Source: Oscillospiraceae bacterium (GTDB lineage: Bacteria > Bacillota > Clostridia > Oscillospirales > Ruminococcaceae). From it: a DNA stretch of 6,954 nt. Shown here in pieces: positions 1 through 4,873 of the stretch. The stretch is taken from the NCBI GenBank assembly GCA_031285945.1, contig JAITVF010000162.1, positions 1 to 6,954 of the forward strand. The letters run 5' to 3'. Positions within the stretch are counted from its first letter, which is position 1, and each line of letters begins with the position of its first letter. Below the pieces are notes generated by a model. It was not told the origin of the DNA. It made no database searches and saw only the letters and a list, made by a program, of their open reading frames with translations. The position numbers and the translations under genes were made by a program.

Positions 1-888
1 CGAAAGGTCGATACAGCGTATCTTGGCTCCCTCGATACGCTCGCTTAGGAAGTCGTCCAGCACGTGGCAGGCCCCGCCCATGCTTTTGTGGCCGAACGAG
101 TCGACTCGGGCGTTGCGGCCGTCCTCGCTTACAAAGCTGCCGTCCGCCTTTCTTATCCCCTCGCTTATGGCTATGACCACGGCGGGGTGAAGAGCCAGCT
201 GCTCCTTTACGTCCTCCAGGAACTTTTCGTATTCAAAGGGGATCTCGGGCATGTAGATCAGGTGGGGCGCGTCGCCGTTTTTGCGGGCAAGGGCGGCGGA
301 GGCGCAAAGCCAGCCCACATGGCGGCCCATAGTCTCGACAATTGTGATTGTGGGCACGTCGTAAACAGAGGCGTCGAGCCACAGCTCCGAAAAGGTCGTT
401 GCTATATACCGGGCCGCCGAGCCAAAGCCGGGGGAGTGATCCATACCGTAGATGTAGTTGTCCACCGTTTTGGGCGCGCCCATGATCCGTATATCCAGAT
501 TCTGCTCGGTTGCGTAGCAAGAGAGCTTGTTTACGGTATCCATTGAGTCGTTGCCGCCGATATAGATAAAATAGCCTATGTTATAGCGGGCAAAGGTAGC
601 GAATATGGTTTTGTAGATTTCGGGGTCCTTCTCGTGGTGGGGCAGCTTAAAGCGGCAGGAGCCCAGGGCTGACGAGGGCGTTTTCGAAAGGTTTATCAAA
701 GCCTGGGGGTCCTTAAGCGCGGCGCCGATTTCGGTCAGGTTATCGTTTATCACGCCCTTGATGCCGTAGCGCGCGCCGTAGATCTTATCCACCTCTCCGC
801 TGATAAAGGCCTGCTCCACCACTCCCGCCAGAGTAGCGTTGATAGCCGCCGTGGGGCCGCCGGACTGTCCGATCAAGAGATTCTTCAT
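1..888 (-). CDS. pfp: 6-phosphofructokinase, PPi-dependent type (3' end beyond window)
   Basis: Phosphorylates fructose 6-phosphate to fructose 1,6-bisphosphate in glycolysis, in the cytoplasm; the residues suggest pyrophosphate rather than ATP as donor. I translated 296 codons from the ATG at 886-888 to the window edge; about 100 C-terminal residues appear to be missing. Visible motifs are GQSGGPTAAINA (residues 7-18), GGNDSMDT (111-118), PKTVDNY (139-145), PGFGSAARY (153-161), ETMGRHVGWL (185-194) and ISEG (241-244). ATP enzymes have GGDGS and PGTIDND. Asp in place of the second Gly of GGDGS, and Lys before TVDN, are established marks of the PPi group. Odd point: the usual second Asp of T[IV]DND is Tyr145. 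The start is supported by AAGGAGGA at 898-905, 9 nt upstream. It appears to be an independent transcription unit. PPi dependence is inference from residues, and an ATP-using member cannot be excluded. Confidence 0.88.
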   Translation of the reverse strand, partial: MKNLLIGQSGGPTAAINATLAGVVEQAFISGEVDKIYGARYGIKGVINDNLTEIGAALKDPQALINLSKTPSSALGSCRFKLPHHEKDPEIYKTIFATFARYNIGYFIYIGGNDSMDTVNKLSCYATEQNLDIRIMGAPKTVDNYIYGMDHSPGFGSAARYIATTFSELWLDASVYDVPTITIVETMGRHVGWLCASAALARKNGDAPHLIYMPEIPFEYEKFLEDVKEQLALHPAVVIAISEGIRKADGSFVSEDGRNARVDSFGHKSMGGACHVLDDFLSERIEGAKIRCIDLS

Positions 889-897
889 GCCGCAGTA

Positions 898-905
898 TCC
901 TCCTT
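898..905 (-). promoter_or_regulatory. Shine-Dalgarno of the phosphofructokinase gene
   Basis: On the minus strand this reads AAGGAGGA, a near-perfect anti-16S match 9 nt before the ATG at 888. It fixes the start codon of the phosphofructokinase. Confidence 0.85.
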
Positions 906-930
906 GTATTTGCCGAAAATTAAAACCAAA

Positions 931-959
931 ATTATGCAACCTAAAGCCCTACCAGTCTA
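931..959 (-). promoter_or_regulatory. Candidate SigA promoter for the phosphofructokinase gene
   Basis: Minus strand: -35 TAGACT (954-959, 4/6 to TTGACA), a 17-bp spacer, and -10 CATAAT (931-936, 5/6). Transcription would start near 924, giving a leader of about 36 nt that contains the ribosome binding site. The spacing is ideal but the hexamers are imperfect. The alternative is read-through from the uracil-DNA glycosylase gene upstream. Confidence 0.45.
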
Positions 960-980
960 CCGGGGGACAGCCGCCCCCGG
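960..980 (-). terminator. GC hairpin after the uracil-DNA glycosylase gene, no U-tract
   Basis: CCGGGGG (960-966) pairs with CCCCCGG (974-980) around a 7-nt loop. On the minus strand it begins 18 nt after the glycosylase stop codon. No U-run follows, so it may be a weak or factor-assisted terminator, an mRNA 3'-end stabiliser, or a member of the C/G-run hairpins also seen at 3202-3233. Confidence 0.4.
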
Positions 981-998
981 TCATCCGCGCCGGTGCGG

Positions 999-1559
999 CT
1001 ATCCCGCTAAGACCCTGTCTCGGAGCTTGCAAAAGTCGTCGAAGGCTTCCGGCTTGCGGTTATCGTCTCGCAGAAGGGCCGCGGGGTGAAAGGTTCCCAT
1101 CATCATAACACCCGACTTTTTTATAAACTGGCCGTGCTGCGCAGTAACCCTGAAGCTAGGGTCGATAAGGGCTTGGGCGGCTATTCTGCCCAGGCAGACG
1201 ATATATTCCGGGGCAATAAGCCTTAACTGCTCACGCAGAAAGAAAAGGCAGGTCTCCACCTCCTCGGGGGCGGGGTCCCGGTTGCCCGGAGGGCGGCACT
1301 TGACCATGTTCGCGATATAAACGTTCTTTTCCCGGGAAAACCCGGTAGCCCGCAGCATTTTGTCCAAAAGAATTCCCGCCCGCCCTACAAAGGGCTCGCC
1401 GCGCAGGTCCTCGTGCTCGCCCGGGCCTTCTCCCACCAGCATAACCCGGGCCGCGGGGCTCCCTGTGCCAAATACCACGCTTGTACGGGTTTTTGAAAGA
1501 GCGCAGGCGTGGCAGTCCTGAGCTTTTTTTTGCAGCGAAGCCAGGTCGGCTGCGTCCAT
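999..1559 (-). CDS. Uracil-DNA glycosylase, family 4 (Fe-S type)
   Basis: Removes uracil from DNA as the first step of base excision repair, in the cytoplasm on DNA. Counting from the upstream ATG at 1595, the active-site block GEGPGEHEDLRGEPFVGRAG is at residues 55-74. KCRPPGNRDP is at 99-108 and the HPAALLR motif at 170-176. Cys28, Cys31, Cys100 and Cys116 match the family's four 4Fe-4S ligands. I place the start at the internal ATG (1559; 186 aa) because AGGGGG at 1569-1574 lies 9 nt upstream. The ATG at 1595 falls at about the predicted transcription start and has no ribosome binding site. The gene diverges from pduL; the two share a 5' region with back-to-back promoters. Length and motifs are complete, with no missing key residue. 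Family assignment is secure; the start choice is inference. Confidence 0.93.
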   Translation of the reverse strand: MDAADLASLQKKAQDCHACALSKTRTSVVFGTGSPAARVMLVGEGPGEHEDLRGEPFVGRAGILLDKMLRATGFSREKNVYIANMVKCRPPGNRDPAPEEVETCLFFLREQLRLIAPEYIVCLGRIAAQALIDPSFRVTAQHGQFIKKSGVMMMGTFHPAALLRDDNRKPEAFDDFCKLRDRVLAG

Positions 1560-1602
1560 AAGGGTTTTCCCCCTTTTTGTCGAAAAGGGTTGCATCCTGC
1601 CT

Positions 1603-1611
1603 ATTATAGCA
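1603..1611 (-). promoter_or_regulatory. Extended -10 promoter for the uracil-DNA glycosylase gene
   Basis: Minus strand reads TGC-TATAAT, a perfect extended -10 box with TATAAT at 1603-1608. The -35 region at 17 bp (TTTTAA) is poor, as is common with extended -10 promoters. The predicted transcription start is about 1595-1597. Confidence 0.65.
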
Positions 1612-1645
1612 TAAAAACGCCGCGTTTAAAAGGCTCCCGAAACAT

Positions 1646-1674
1646 TTGCATTTATTAAAGCTTTGGGTTAGAAT
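1646..1674 (+). promoter_or_regulatory. SigA-type promoter for pduL
   Basis: TTGCAT (1646-1651, 4/6), 17-bp spacer, TAGAAT (1669-1674, 5/6). Transcription would begin near 1681, about 46 nt before the pduL ATG. It lies back to back with the glycosylase promoter. Confidence 0.6.
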
Positions 1675-1726
1675 AAGCGGGTAGCAAACAAATGCCATAG
1701 TTAAAGAAAAGCGGGGGAATTTTGTT

Positions 1727-2305
1727 ATGAATCAAGTAATGATCGAGGTATCGGCTCGCCATGTTCACCTCTCGCGCCAGGATCTCGAGACACTGTTCGG
1801 CCCGGGCGCCGAGCTGCACCCTAAAAAGATGCTAAGCCAGCCCGGCCAGTACGCCAGCGAGGAAAGGGTCGAGGTCGTGGGGCCAAAGCGCTCCTTTACC
1901 GGGGTTTCGGTCCTCGGGCCCCTCCGGGCGGAAACTCAGGTGGAAATTTCGCTGACCGACGCTCGTTCAATCGGCGCCAACGAGGCCCCCATCCGGGAAT
2001 CAGGCGTTCTTGAGGGCTCCTGCGGCTGCGCTCTTGTGGGCCCCGCCGGCCGCGTGGAGCTTAAGCAGGGCCTTATCGCCGCCAAGCGCCACATACACAC
2101 AACCCCGGAGGATGCCGAGAGGCTTGGGGTTAAGGATAAGGAAACCGTAGGCGTAAAAGTAAAAACGCCAAACGGGCGCGACGCCATACTCGGCGACGTT
2201 GTAGTCCGCGTTTCCCCAAGCTACTCAACCGCCATGCATATCGACACCGACGAGGCCAACGCCTGCGCGATAGCCGGCGAGGTTTTCGGCGAGATTGTAA
2301 AGTAG
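1727..2305 (+). CDS. pduL: PduL-type phosphate acyltransferase (phosphotransacylase)
   Basis: Interconverts acyl-CoA (propanoyl- or acetyl-CoA) and acyl-phosphate, which an acetate/propionate kinase can use to make ATP. It is 192 aa, complete. The zinc-site motifs of the PduL family are present: ARHVHLS (His12, His14), KRHIHTTPEDAE (His122, His124) and AMHIDTDEANA (His171). NEAPIRESG (85-93) carries the conserved Arg90. The protein begins almost directly at the first domain and lacks the N-terminal encapsulation extension of microcompartment PduL, and no shell genes are visible nearby. I therefore infer a free cytosolic enzyme, probably replacing Pta in acetate formation. GGGGGA (1713-1718) lies 8 nt before the ATG, and a promoter is seen at 1646-1674. 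It is monocistronic and ends at the 2335-2378 terminator. Acyl chain preference cannot be read from sequence. Confidence 0.93.
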   Translation: MNQVMIEVSARHVHLSRQDLETLFGPGAELHPKKMLSQPGQYASEERVEVVGPKRSFTGVSVLGPLRAETQVEISLTDARSIGANEAPIRESGVLEGSCGCALVGPAGRVELKQGLIAAKRHIHTTPEDAERLGVKDKETVGVKVKTPNGRDAILGDVVVRVSPSYSTAMHIDTDEANACAIAGEVFGEIVK

Positions 2306-2334
2306 CTTGTAGCGCGCGACCGTTAGGCATTGGC

Positions 2335-2378
2335 ATAAAACAACAGGCGCGGCCGGGGGGCCGCGCCTGTTGTTTTAT
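2335..2378. terminator. Bidirectional intrinsic terminator between pduL and the lipoprotein gene
   Basis: Perfect 20-bp inverted repeat: arms 2335-2354 and 2359-2378, loop GGGG. The stem has a GC-rich core (CAGGCGCGGCC) flanked by A-rich left and T-rich right ends, so each strand has a hairpin followed by a T-run. It serves the convergent genes pduL (+) and the lipoprotein (-). The lipoprotein's TAA stop (2375-2377) lies inside the stem. Confidence 0.92.
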
Positions 2379-3172
2379 GGGTAGGAACGTGGCTCCGCAA
2401 AGTCTATTTTTTCTTTATTAAGGATAATGTCGCCATCGGCATATTCCATATTGCCTCCGCTGCATTTAGCGATTAGCTCCCATATGCCGCTGTCTATTTT
2501 AAACCACTTATTAATAGGCAAAAGATGTTTAAACTCTTCCGGCGTATTGGCCGGATCCTCAAAAATATCGCGGTTGAAGGCCAACACATATCCTTCTCCC
2601 GCCCAGTCCAGCAGGGTAATGACGTTTGTTATTTCAGCGCCCGCGCTGTCGGTATAGCTTATTTCGACCCATGTCCCGCCTAGGGGCTGATCGTAAAGAT
2701 TCGCTACTTCCATTCCTTCCAAATAGCCGATTATCGATTCTATATCGGCTTTATCCGTCACAGTGTTCTCCCATAGCGTCGAAACCGAGCCTATGTGCTC
2801 CAGGCGCATTTCTTGTATTTCAAACGGCGCCGGGGGAGGCAAAGATTCGGCTGAGTCTAAATCCTGGCCCGCTTCGCCTCCGGGCATGTCGGCCGATCCC
2901 TCGTCCGCGCTATCGTCAACCGGCTCTTCAACCGGTTCAGGGTCTGCGGCGCTGTCGGCCGATCCCTCGTCCGCGCTATTGTCAACCGGTTCTTCAATCG
3001 GTTCAGGATCTGCGGCGCTGTCGGCCGGAGTGGATTCTGCGCCCGTTTCTATTGCGGAATCTTCACTAGATACTGTGGCGTGCGAAGAAAGAGGTGCCGG
3101 TTGCGCGGAACATGAGGCGCACAGCAGAGTTGCCGCGCATATAATTAACGCATATATGCTTATGGTTTTCAT
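2375..3172 (-). CDS. Predicted acidic lipoprotein with a 22-residue tandem repeat
   Basis: I do not recognise this family. The 265-aa protein has a lipoprotein signal peptide: MK, a hydrophobic stretch (residues 4-18), then CAS-C with Cys21 as the likely lipidated residue. Residues about 25-115 are a low-complexity Asp/Glu/Ser/Ala/Pro linker. It contains two copies of a 22-aa unit (51-72 and 73-94) beginning DSAADPEP and ending SADEGSA. The C-terminal 145 or so residues look globular, with FEIQEMRLEHIG near the start, a TDKADIESIIGYL segment, and TWVEISYTD. This suggests a small domain held off the outer membrane face by a flexible stalk. AGGAGGT (3178-3184) lies 5 nt before the ATG. No strong promoter lies directly upstream, so it may be co-transcribed with the disrupted gene at 3268-3597. 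No function is assigned. Confidence 0.85.
   Translation of the reverse strand: MKTISIYALIICAATLLCASCSAQPAPLSSHATVSSEDSAIETGAESTPADSAADPEPIEEPVDNSADEGSADSAADPEPVEEPVDDSADEGSADMPGGEAGQDLDSAESLPPPAPFEIQEMRLEHIGSVSTLWENTVTDKADIESIIGYLEGMEVANLYDQPLGGTWVEISYTDSAGAEITNVITLLDWAGEGYVLAFNRDIFEDPANTPEEFKHLLPINKWFKIDSGIWELIAKCSGGNMEYADGDIILNKEKIDFAEPRSYP
2891..3022 (-). repeat. 66-bp tandem duplication inside the lipoprotein gene
   Basis: Two adjacent 66-bp copies, 2891-2956 and 2957-3022, both beginning GGCCGATCCCTCGTCCGCGC on the + strand, with four differences by eye. Length is a multiple of three, so the frame is kept and the stalk is lengthened by 22 residues per copy. A copy-number-variable (slippage-prone) region is likely. 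Confidence 0.93.
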
Positions 3173-3201
3173 AAATTACCTCCTGTCTTGAAGTAATCTC
3201 A

Positions 3202-3233
3202 CCGCCCCCCCCGGCGCGATTGCCGGGGGGCGG
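3202..3233 (-). repeat. C/G-run hairpin between the disrupted gene and the lipoprotein gene
   Basis: CCGCCCCCCCCGGC (3202-3215) pairs with GCCGGGGGGCGG (3222-3233), with two unpaired C. It lies in the 95-nt gap between the remnant's stop and the lipoprotein start, upstream of the ribosome binding site. No U-run follows on the minus strand. It could be a partial terminator, a processing site or a leader hairpin. Confidence 0.55.
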
Positions 3234-3267
3234 CATGTATCTATTTATAAGCTGCTGACAGAAATCC

Positions 3268-3597
3268 TCACCACTCAAGAACAATGGATTCTATGTAACG
3301 ATAACACCGGCCGGACGTAGCGTTATACTCATATCTCCCGTTATACAGGTTAATTTTTTTGTACCCGCTAAAGCCGCCGAGCGATTCAGCTGTGACGATG
3401 GCAGAGCTGTCGGTATAGTAGCCGACAATAGTAACGGAATGATCCATTCTACCAAGGTTAATCTCATCCCAACGGCCAATAACAGGTTTGTCCTTGTGTT
3501 GTCCCCCTGATGCAAATTTTTTTGGGGGTTCCTGAGTTTTCGTTTTCCGGGGCAACTACTAAATCAACGGCGCCACCTCACTTTTGTTTATTCTCAT
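3268..3597 (-). pseudogene. Disrupted gene, resembles the C-terminal half of a cysteine-peptidase-like domain
   Basis: A good ribosome binding site (AGGTGGG, 3604-3610) precedes ATG at 3597. That frame runs 12 codons (ending VAPLI) and then hits two consecutive TAG codons (3556-3561). It then stays open for 95 codons, from TTG at 3555 to a stop at 3268. The downstream part holds GRMDHSVTIVGYY and ends IESIVLEW, the pattern around the active-site His of papain/C39-like peptidases (resemblance only). No catalytic Cys lies ahead of it in this frame. A different frame (3464-3577) reads VVAPENENSG and then QGQTCYW, which could be displaced N-terminal coding sequence. The region is visibly more AT-rich than its neighbours. 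I infer a decayed gene with stops, a frameshift and probably an internal deletion. The alternative is a genuine 95-aa protein from the TTG start, but that start has no well-placed ribosome binding site. Confidence 0.5.
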
Positions 3598-3620
3598 AGT
3601 ATACCCACCTGTTCTCCCAT

Positions 3621-3649
3621 ATTATAATGCAGTCGGCGCAAAATGTCAA
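3621..3649 (-). promoter_or_regulatory. Perfect-consensus SigA promoter
   Basis: Minus strand reads TTGACA (3644-3649), exactly 17 bp, then TATAAT (3621-3626): 12 of 12 consensus positions at optimal spacing. The predicted start is about 3614, just ahead of the ribosome binding site at 3604-3610. It drives the disrupted gene and, if transcription passes the 3202-3233 hairpin, the lipoprotein gene. Confidence 0.9.
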
Positions 3650-3683
3650 TTTTTGATATTTATTAAGGTAAATTTTGTATGTT

Positions 3684-3710
3684 AAAAAGCTGCCGCGTAT
3701 ATCACACGGC
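3684..3710 (-). terminator. Intrinsic terminator of the methyltransferase gene
   Basis: Minus strand: GCCGTGT / ACGCGGC stem (3692-3710, one G-U pair) with loop GATAT. AG and a run of five T (3684-3688) follow. It starts 1 nt after the methyltransferase stop codon and separates that gene from the strong promoter at 3621-3649. Confidence 0.75.
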
Positions 3711-3711
3711 C

Positions 3712-4482
3712 CTAAATCTTCCTTGCCAGTATAATATTATGGTAGCTGTAGCCCAAAAGACCGGGGACTTCGCAGGTGGCGAAGTGATACTCCCGCCAAC
3801 GCTCAAGGCCCTTGTCGGTAAGTATATTGGCGGTGTGGCGCAGAAAGGTCGCAAGCCCGTCGAGGGCGGCGTGACAGATAATTTCAAGGCCAAAGCTTTT
3901 TAAGAGCTCGGCCGTTTCCTCGGGGGTAGAGGCGTAAAAGACCCCCTCCTTGCCGTTCTTCGCAAAGGCGAGAACCTCCTCTATATTGTCAAGGTCGCCC
4001 GAAACGTCCCCCAGAATTACGGCGTGGCGGTTCATGTAGGTGCAGGCTAAGATTCCCCCGGGCTTAATAAGCCGCAGGCTCTCGCCTACCGCCGCCGCCC
4101 GCCCCTCGCCCGTTTGCAGGTGATACAGCGCCCCCATAAGCAGCACCGCCCCAAAGGCGCCGTCGGCAAACTGCGGCAGGCTCGACGCGTCCCCGCAAAA
4201 GATTCCGTCTAAGGCGGGGCCTTTTTTTTCCTCCTCGCGCAAAATTTCAACGTTGCGCCCCACAAGGTCGCCAGCGGTTACCCGGTGGCCCTTTTGGGCC
4301 AGGTAAAAGGCGTAGGCTCCCGTTCCCGCGCAGCTGTCGAGCAGCTTTGTACCGGGGGGCAGGTGGCGGTCAAAAAGGCGGGTCGCGGTTAAAAACTCTA
4401 TGCGCTGTATACTGTCCTCCCGCAGCCTTAGCTCCTCGGGGCTGTCGGCTTCGTAAAAGCGGATAAGATCGTCGCGGTTCAT
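3712..4482 (-). CDS. Class I SAM-dependent methyltransferase, substrate unknown
   Basis: Transfers a methyl group from S-adenosylmethionine to an unidentified acceptor; soluble and probably cytoplasmic. The Rossmann-type motifs are in order, numbered from the TTG at 4485. Motif I is LLDSCAGTG (48-56), and the acidic ribose-binding residue is Asp73 in VTAGDL. GDASSLPQF (98-106) carries Asp99. FGAVLLMGALYHL (111-123) is the post-III strand, followed by LRLIKPGGIL (137-146). This is the Methyltransf_11/25 layout, at usual length. I choose ATG 4482 over the adjacent TTG because AAGGGAGGG (4491-4499) lies 8 nt before it. The tail, with WREYHFATCEVPGLLGYSYH, may shape the acceptor site. It is monocistronic: an extended -10 promoter lies upstream and an intrinsic terminator downstream. 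The promoter overlaps the first palindrome of the 80-bp array. Superfamily is secure; the substrate cannot be inferred. Confidence 0.88.
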   Translation of the reverse strand: MNRDDLIRFYEADSPEELRLREDSIQRIEFLTATRLFDRHLPPGTKLLDSCAGTGAYAFYLAQKGHRVTAGDLVGRNVEILREEEKKGPALDGIFCGDASSLPQFADGAFGAVLLMGALYHLQTGEGRAAAVGESLRLIKPGGILACTYMNRHAVILGDVSGDLDNIEEVLAFAKNGKEGVFYASTPEETAELLKSFGLEIICHAALDGLATFLRHTANILTDKGLERWREYHFATCEVPGLLGYSYHNIILARKI

Positions 4483-4510
4483 CAAAGAGGCCCTCCCTTG
4501 ATTTCCAATG

Positions 4511-4709
4511 CGGCTATTATATCATGTAAACATGATAGAATTGGCCATCGCCGTAAGGCGGGCCATAAACTATAATAGCCGCGGCCTTTGCGGCCATTCT
4601 ATCATGTTTACATGATAGAATGGGCCATCGCCGTAAGGCGGGCCATAAATTATAATAGCCGCAGCCTTTGCGGCTATTATATCATGTTTACATGATATAA
4701 TTGGCCATC
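4511..4709. repeat. 80-bp tandem array of palindromic units
   Basis: Units 4521-4600 and 4601-4680 match with period exactly 80 bp. The last 10 bp of a unit precede them (4511-4520), and the first 29 or so bp of a third follow (4681-4709). Each unit has three parts. The first is an AT-rich palindrome, 12-nt arms around 2 nt, at 4516-4541, 4596-4621 and 4676-4701. The second is a GGCC-AT-CGCC-GTAA-GGCG-GGCC hairpin (4543-4564, 4623-4644). The third is an inverted repeat TATAATAGCCGC / GCGGCTATTATA, perfect in unit 2 (4651-4662 with 4670-4681). Repeats are contiguous with no spacers, so this is not a CRISPR. There is no gene in 4486-4873; this array fills the first half. Confidence 0.93.
4516..4524 (-). 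promoter_or_regulatory. Extended -10 promoter for the methyltransferase gene
   Basis: Minus strand TGA-TATAAT: TATAAT at 4516-4521 with TG at 4523-4524. The -35 hexamer at 17 bp is poor (CCAATT). The start would be near 4509, a leader of about 27 nt. The box lies within palindrome 4516-4541, so a protein bound there would cover the promoter. Confidence 0.6.
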
Positions 4710-4746
4710 TTCGGCGGTTGCCGCCGAAGCGGCGAGCCGAAGGGCC
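4703..4746 (+). repeat. Two-stem GC-rich palindromic element, copy 1
   Basis: Reads in order GGCC, AT bulge, CTTCGGC, GGTT, GCCGC, loop CGAA, GCGGC, GA, GCCGAAG, GGCC. This folds into three stacked helices with a GGTT/GA internal loop. It occupies the phase (4623 + 80) where the array's short hairpin would sit, so it replaces the short version in the third unit. A homologous inverted copy lies at 6856-6901. GTTTTACTTATTTT follows on the + strand, but no + gene precedes it, so I do not call a terminator. Confidence 0.85.
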
Positions 4747-4793
4747 GTTTTACTTATTTTAGCCTGGAAGGGCGGCGGGATGCAAGCCCATAG

Positions 4794-4830
4794 TTTTATA
4801 TCGCGTAGATTTTAGCCGTTAGATATAAAA
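4794..4830. repeat. AT-rich inverted repeat downstream of spoVAE
   Basis: TTTTATATC (4794-4802) and GATATAAAA (4822-4830) are perfect 9-bp arms around 19 nt. It lies in the non-coding stretch after the spoVAE stop codon. No convincing U-tailed GC hairpin is seen there; a short CCCGGCCGGG palindrome (4848-4857) lies nearer the stop codon. The rest of 4747-4873 shows nothing else I can identify. Confidence 0.45.
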
Positions 4831-4873
4831 AGAAGCGCGATCTTACGCCCGGCCGGGGGGGAGGGTGGCGGCT

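Noticed and set aside
64..546. 160-codon open frame on the + strand
   Set aside because: It is antisense to the phosphofructokinase, whose motifs are unmistakable on the minus strand. Its product has no recognisable motif and there is no ribosome binding site of note.
839..1108. 89-codon + strand frame spanning the phosphofructokinase/glycosylase gap
   Set aside because: It overlaps the ends of two well-supported minus-strand genes and has no recognisable domain.
1727..2305. Start of a bacterial microcompartment locus
   Set aside because: PduL is alone, lacks the targeting extension, and is followed at once by a strong terminator and an unrelated convergent gene.
2626..3191. Long + strand open frames opposite the lipoprotein
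   Set aside because: They are low-complexity shadows of the repeat-bearing lipoprotein gene, which has a signal peptide, ribosome binding site and terminator on the minus strand.
3291..3515. 74-codon minus-strand frame overlapping the peptidase remnant
   Set aside because: It is a different frame of the same stretch with no motif of its own; the frame containing MDHSVTIVGYY is the one with family-like features.
4511..4709. CRISPR-like array
   Set aside because: The repeats are contiguous with an 80-bp period, have no unique spacers, and contain internal palindromes. No cas gene is visible.
4703..4760. Intrinsic terminator on the + strand (hairpin plus T-rich GTTTTACTTATTTT)
   Set aside because: No + strand gene lies upstream, and the hairpin is better explained as a repeat element with a second copy at 6856-6901.
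4511..4873. Insertion sequence or MITE
   Set aside because: No transposase coding sequence, no single pair of terminal inverted repeats bounding the region, and no target-site duplication that I can see.
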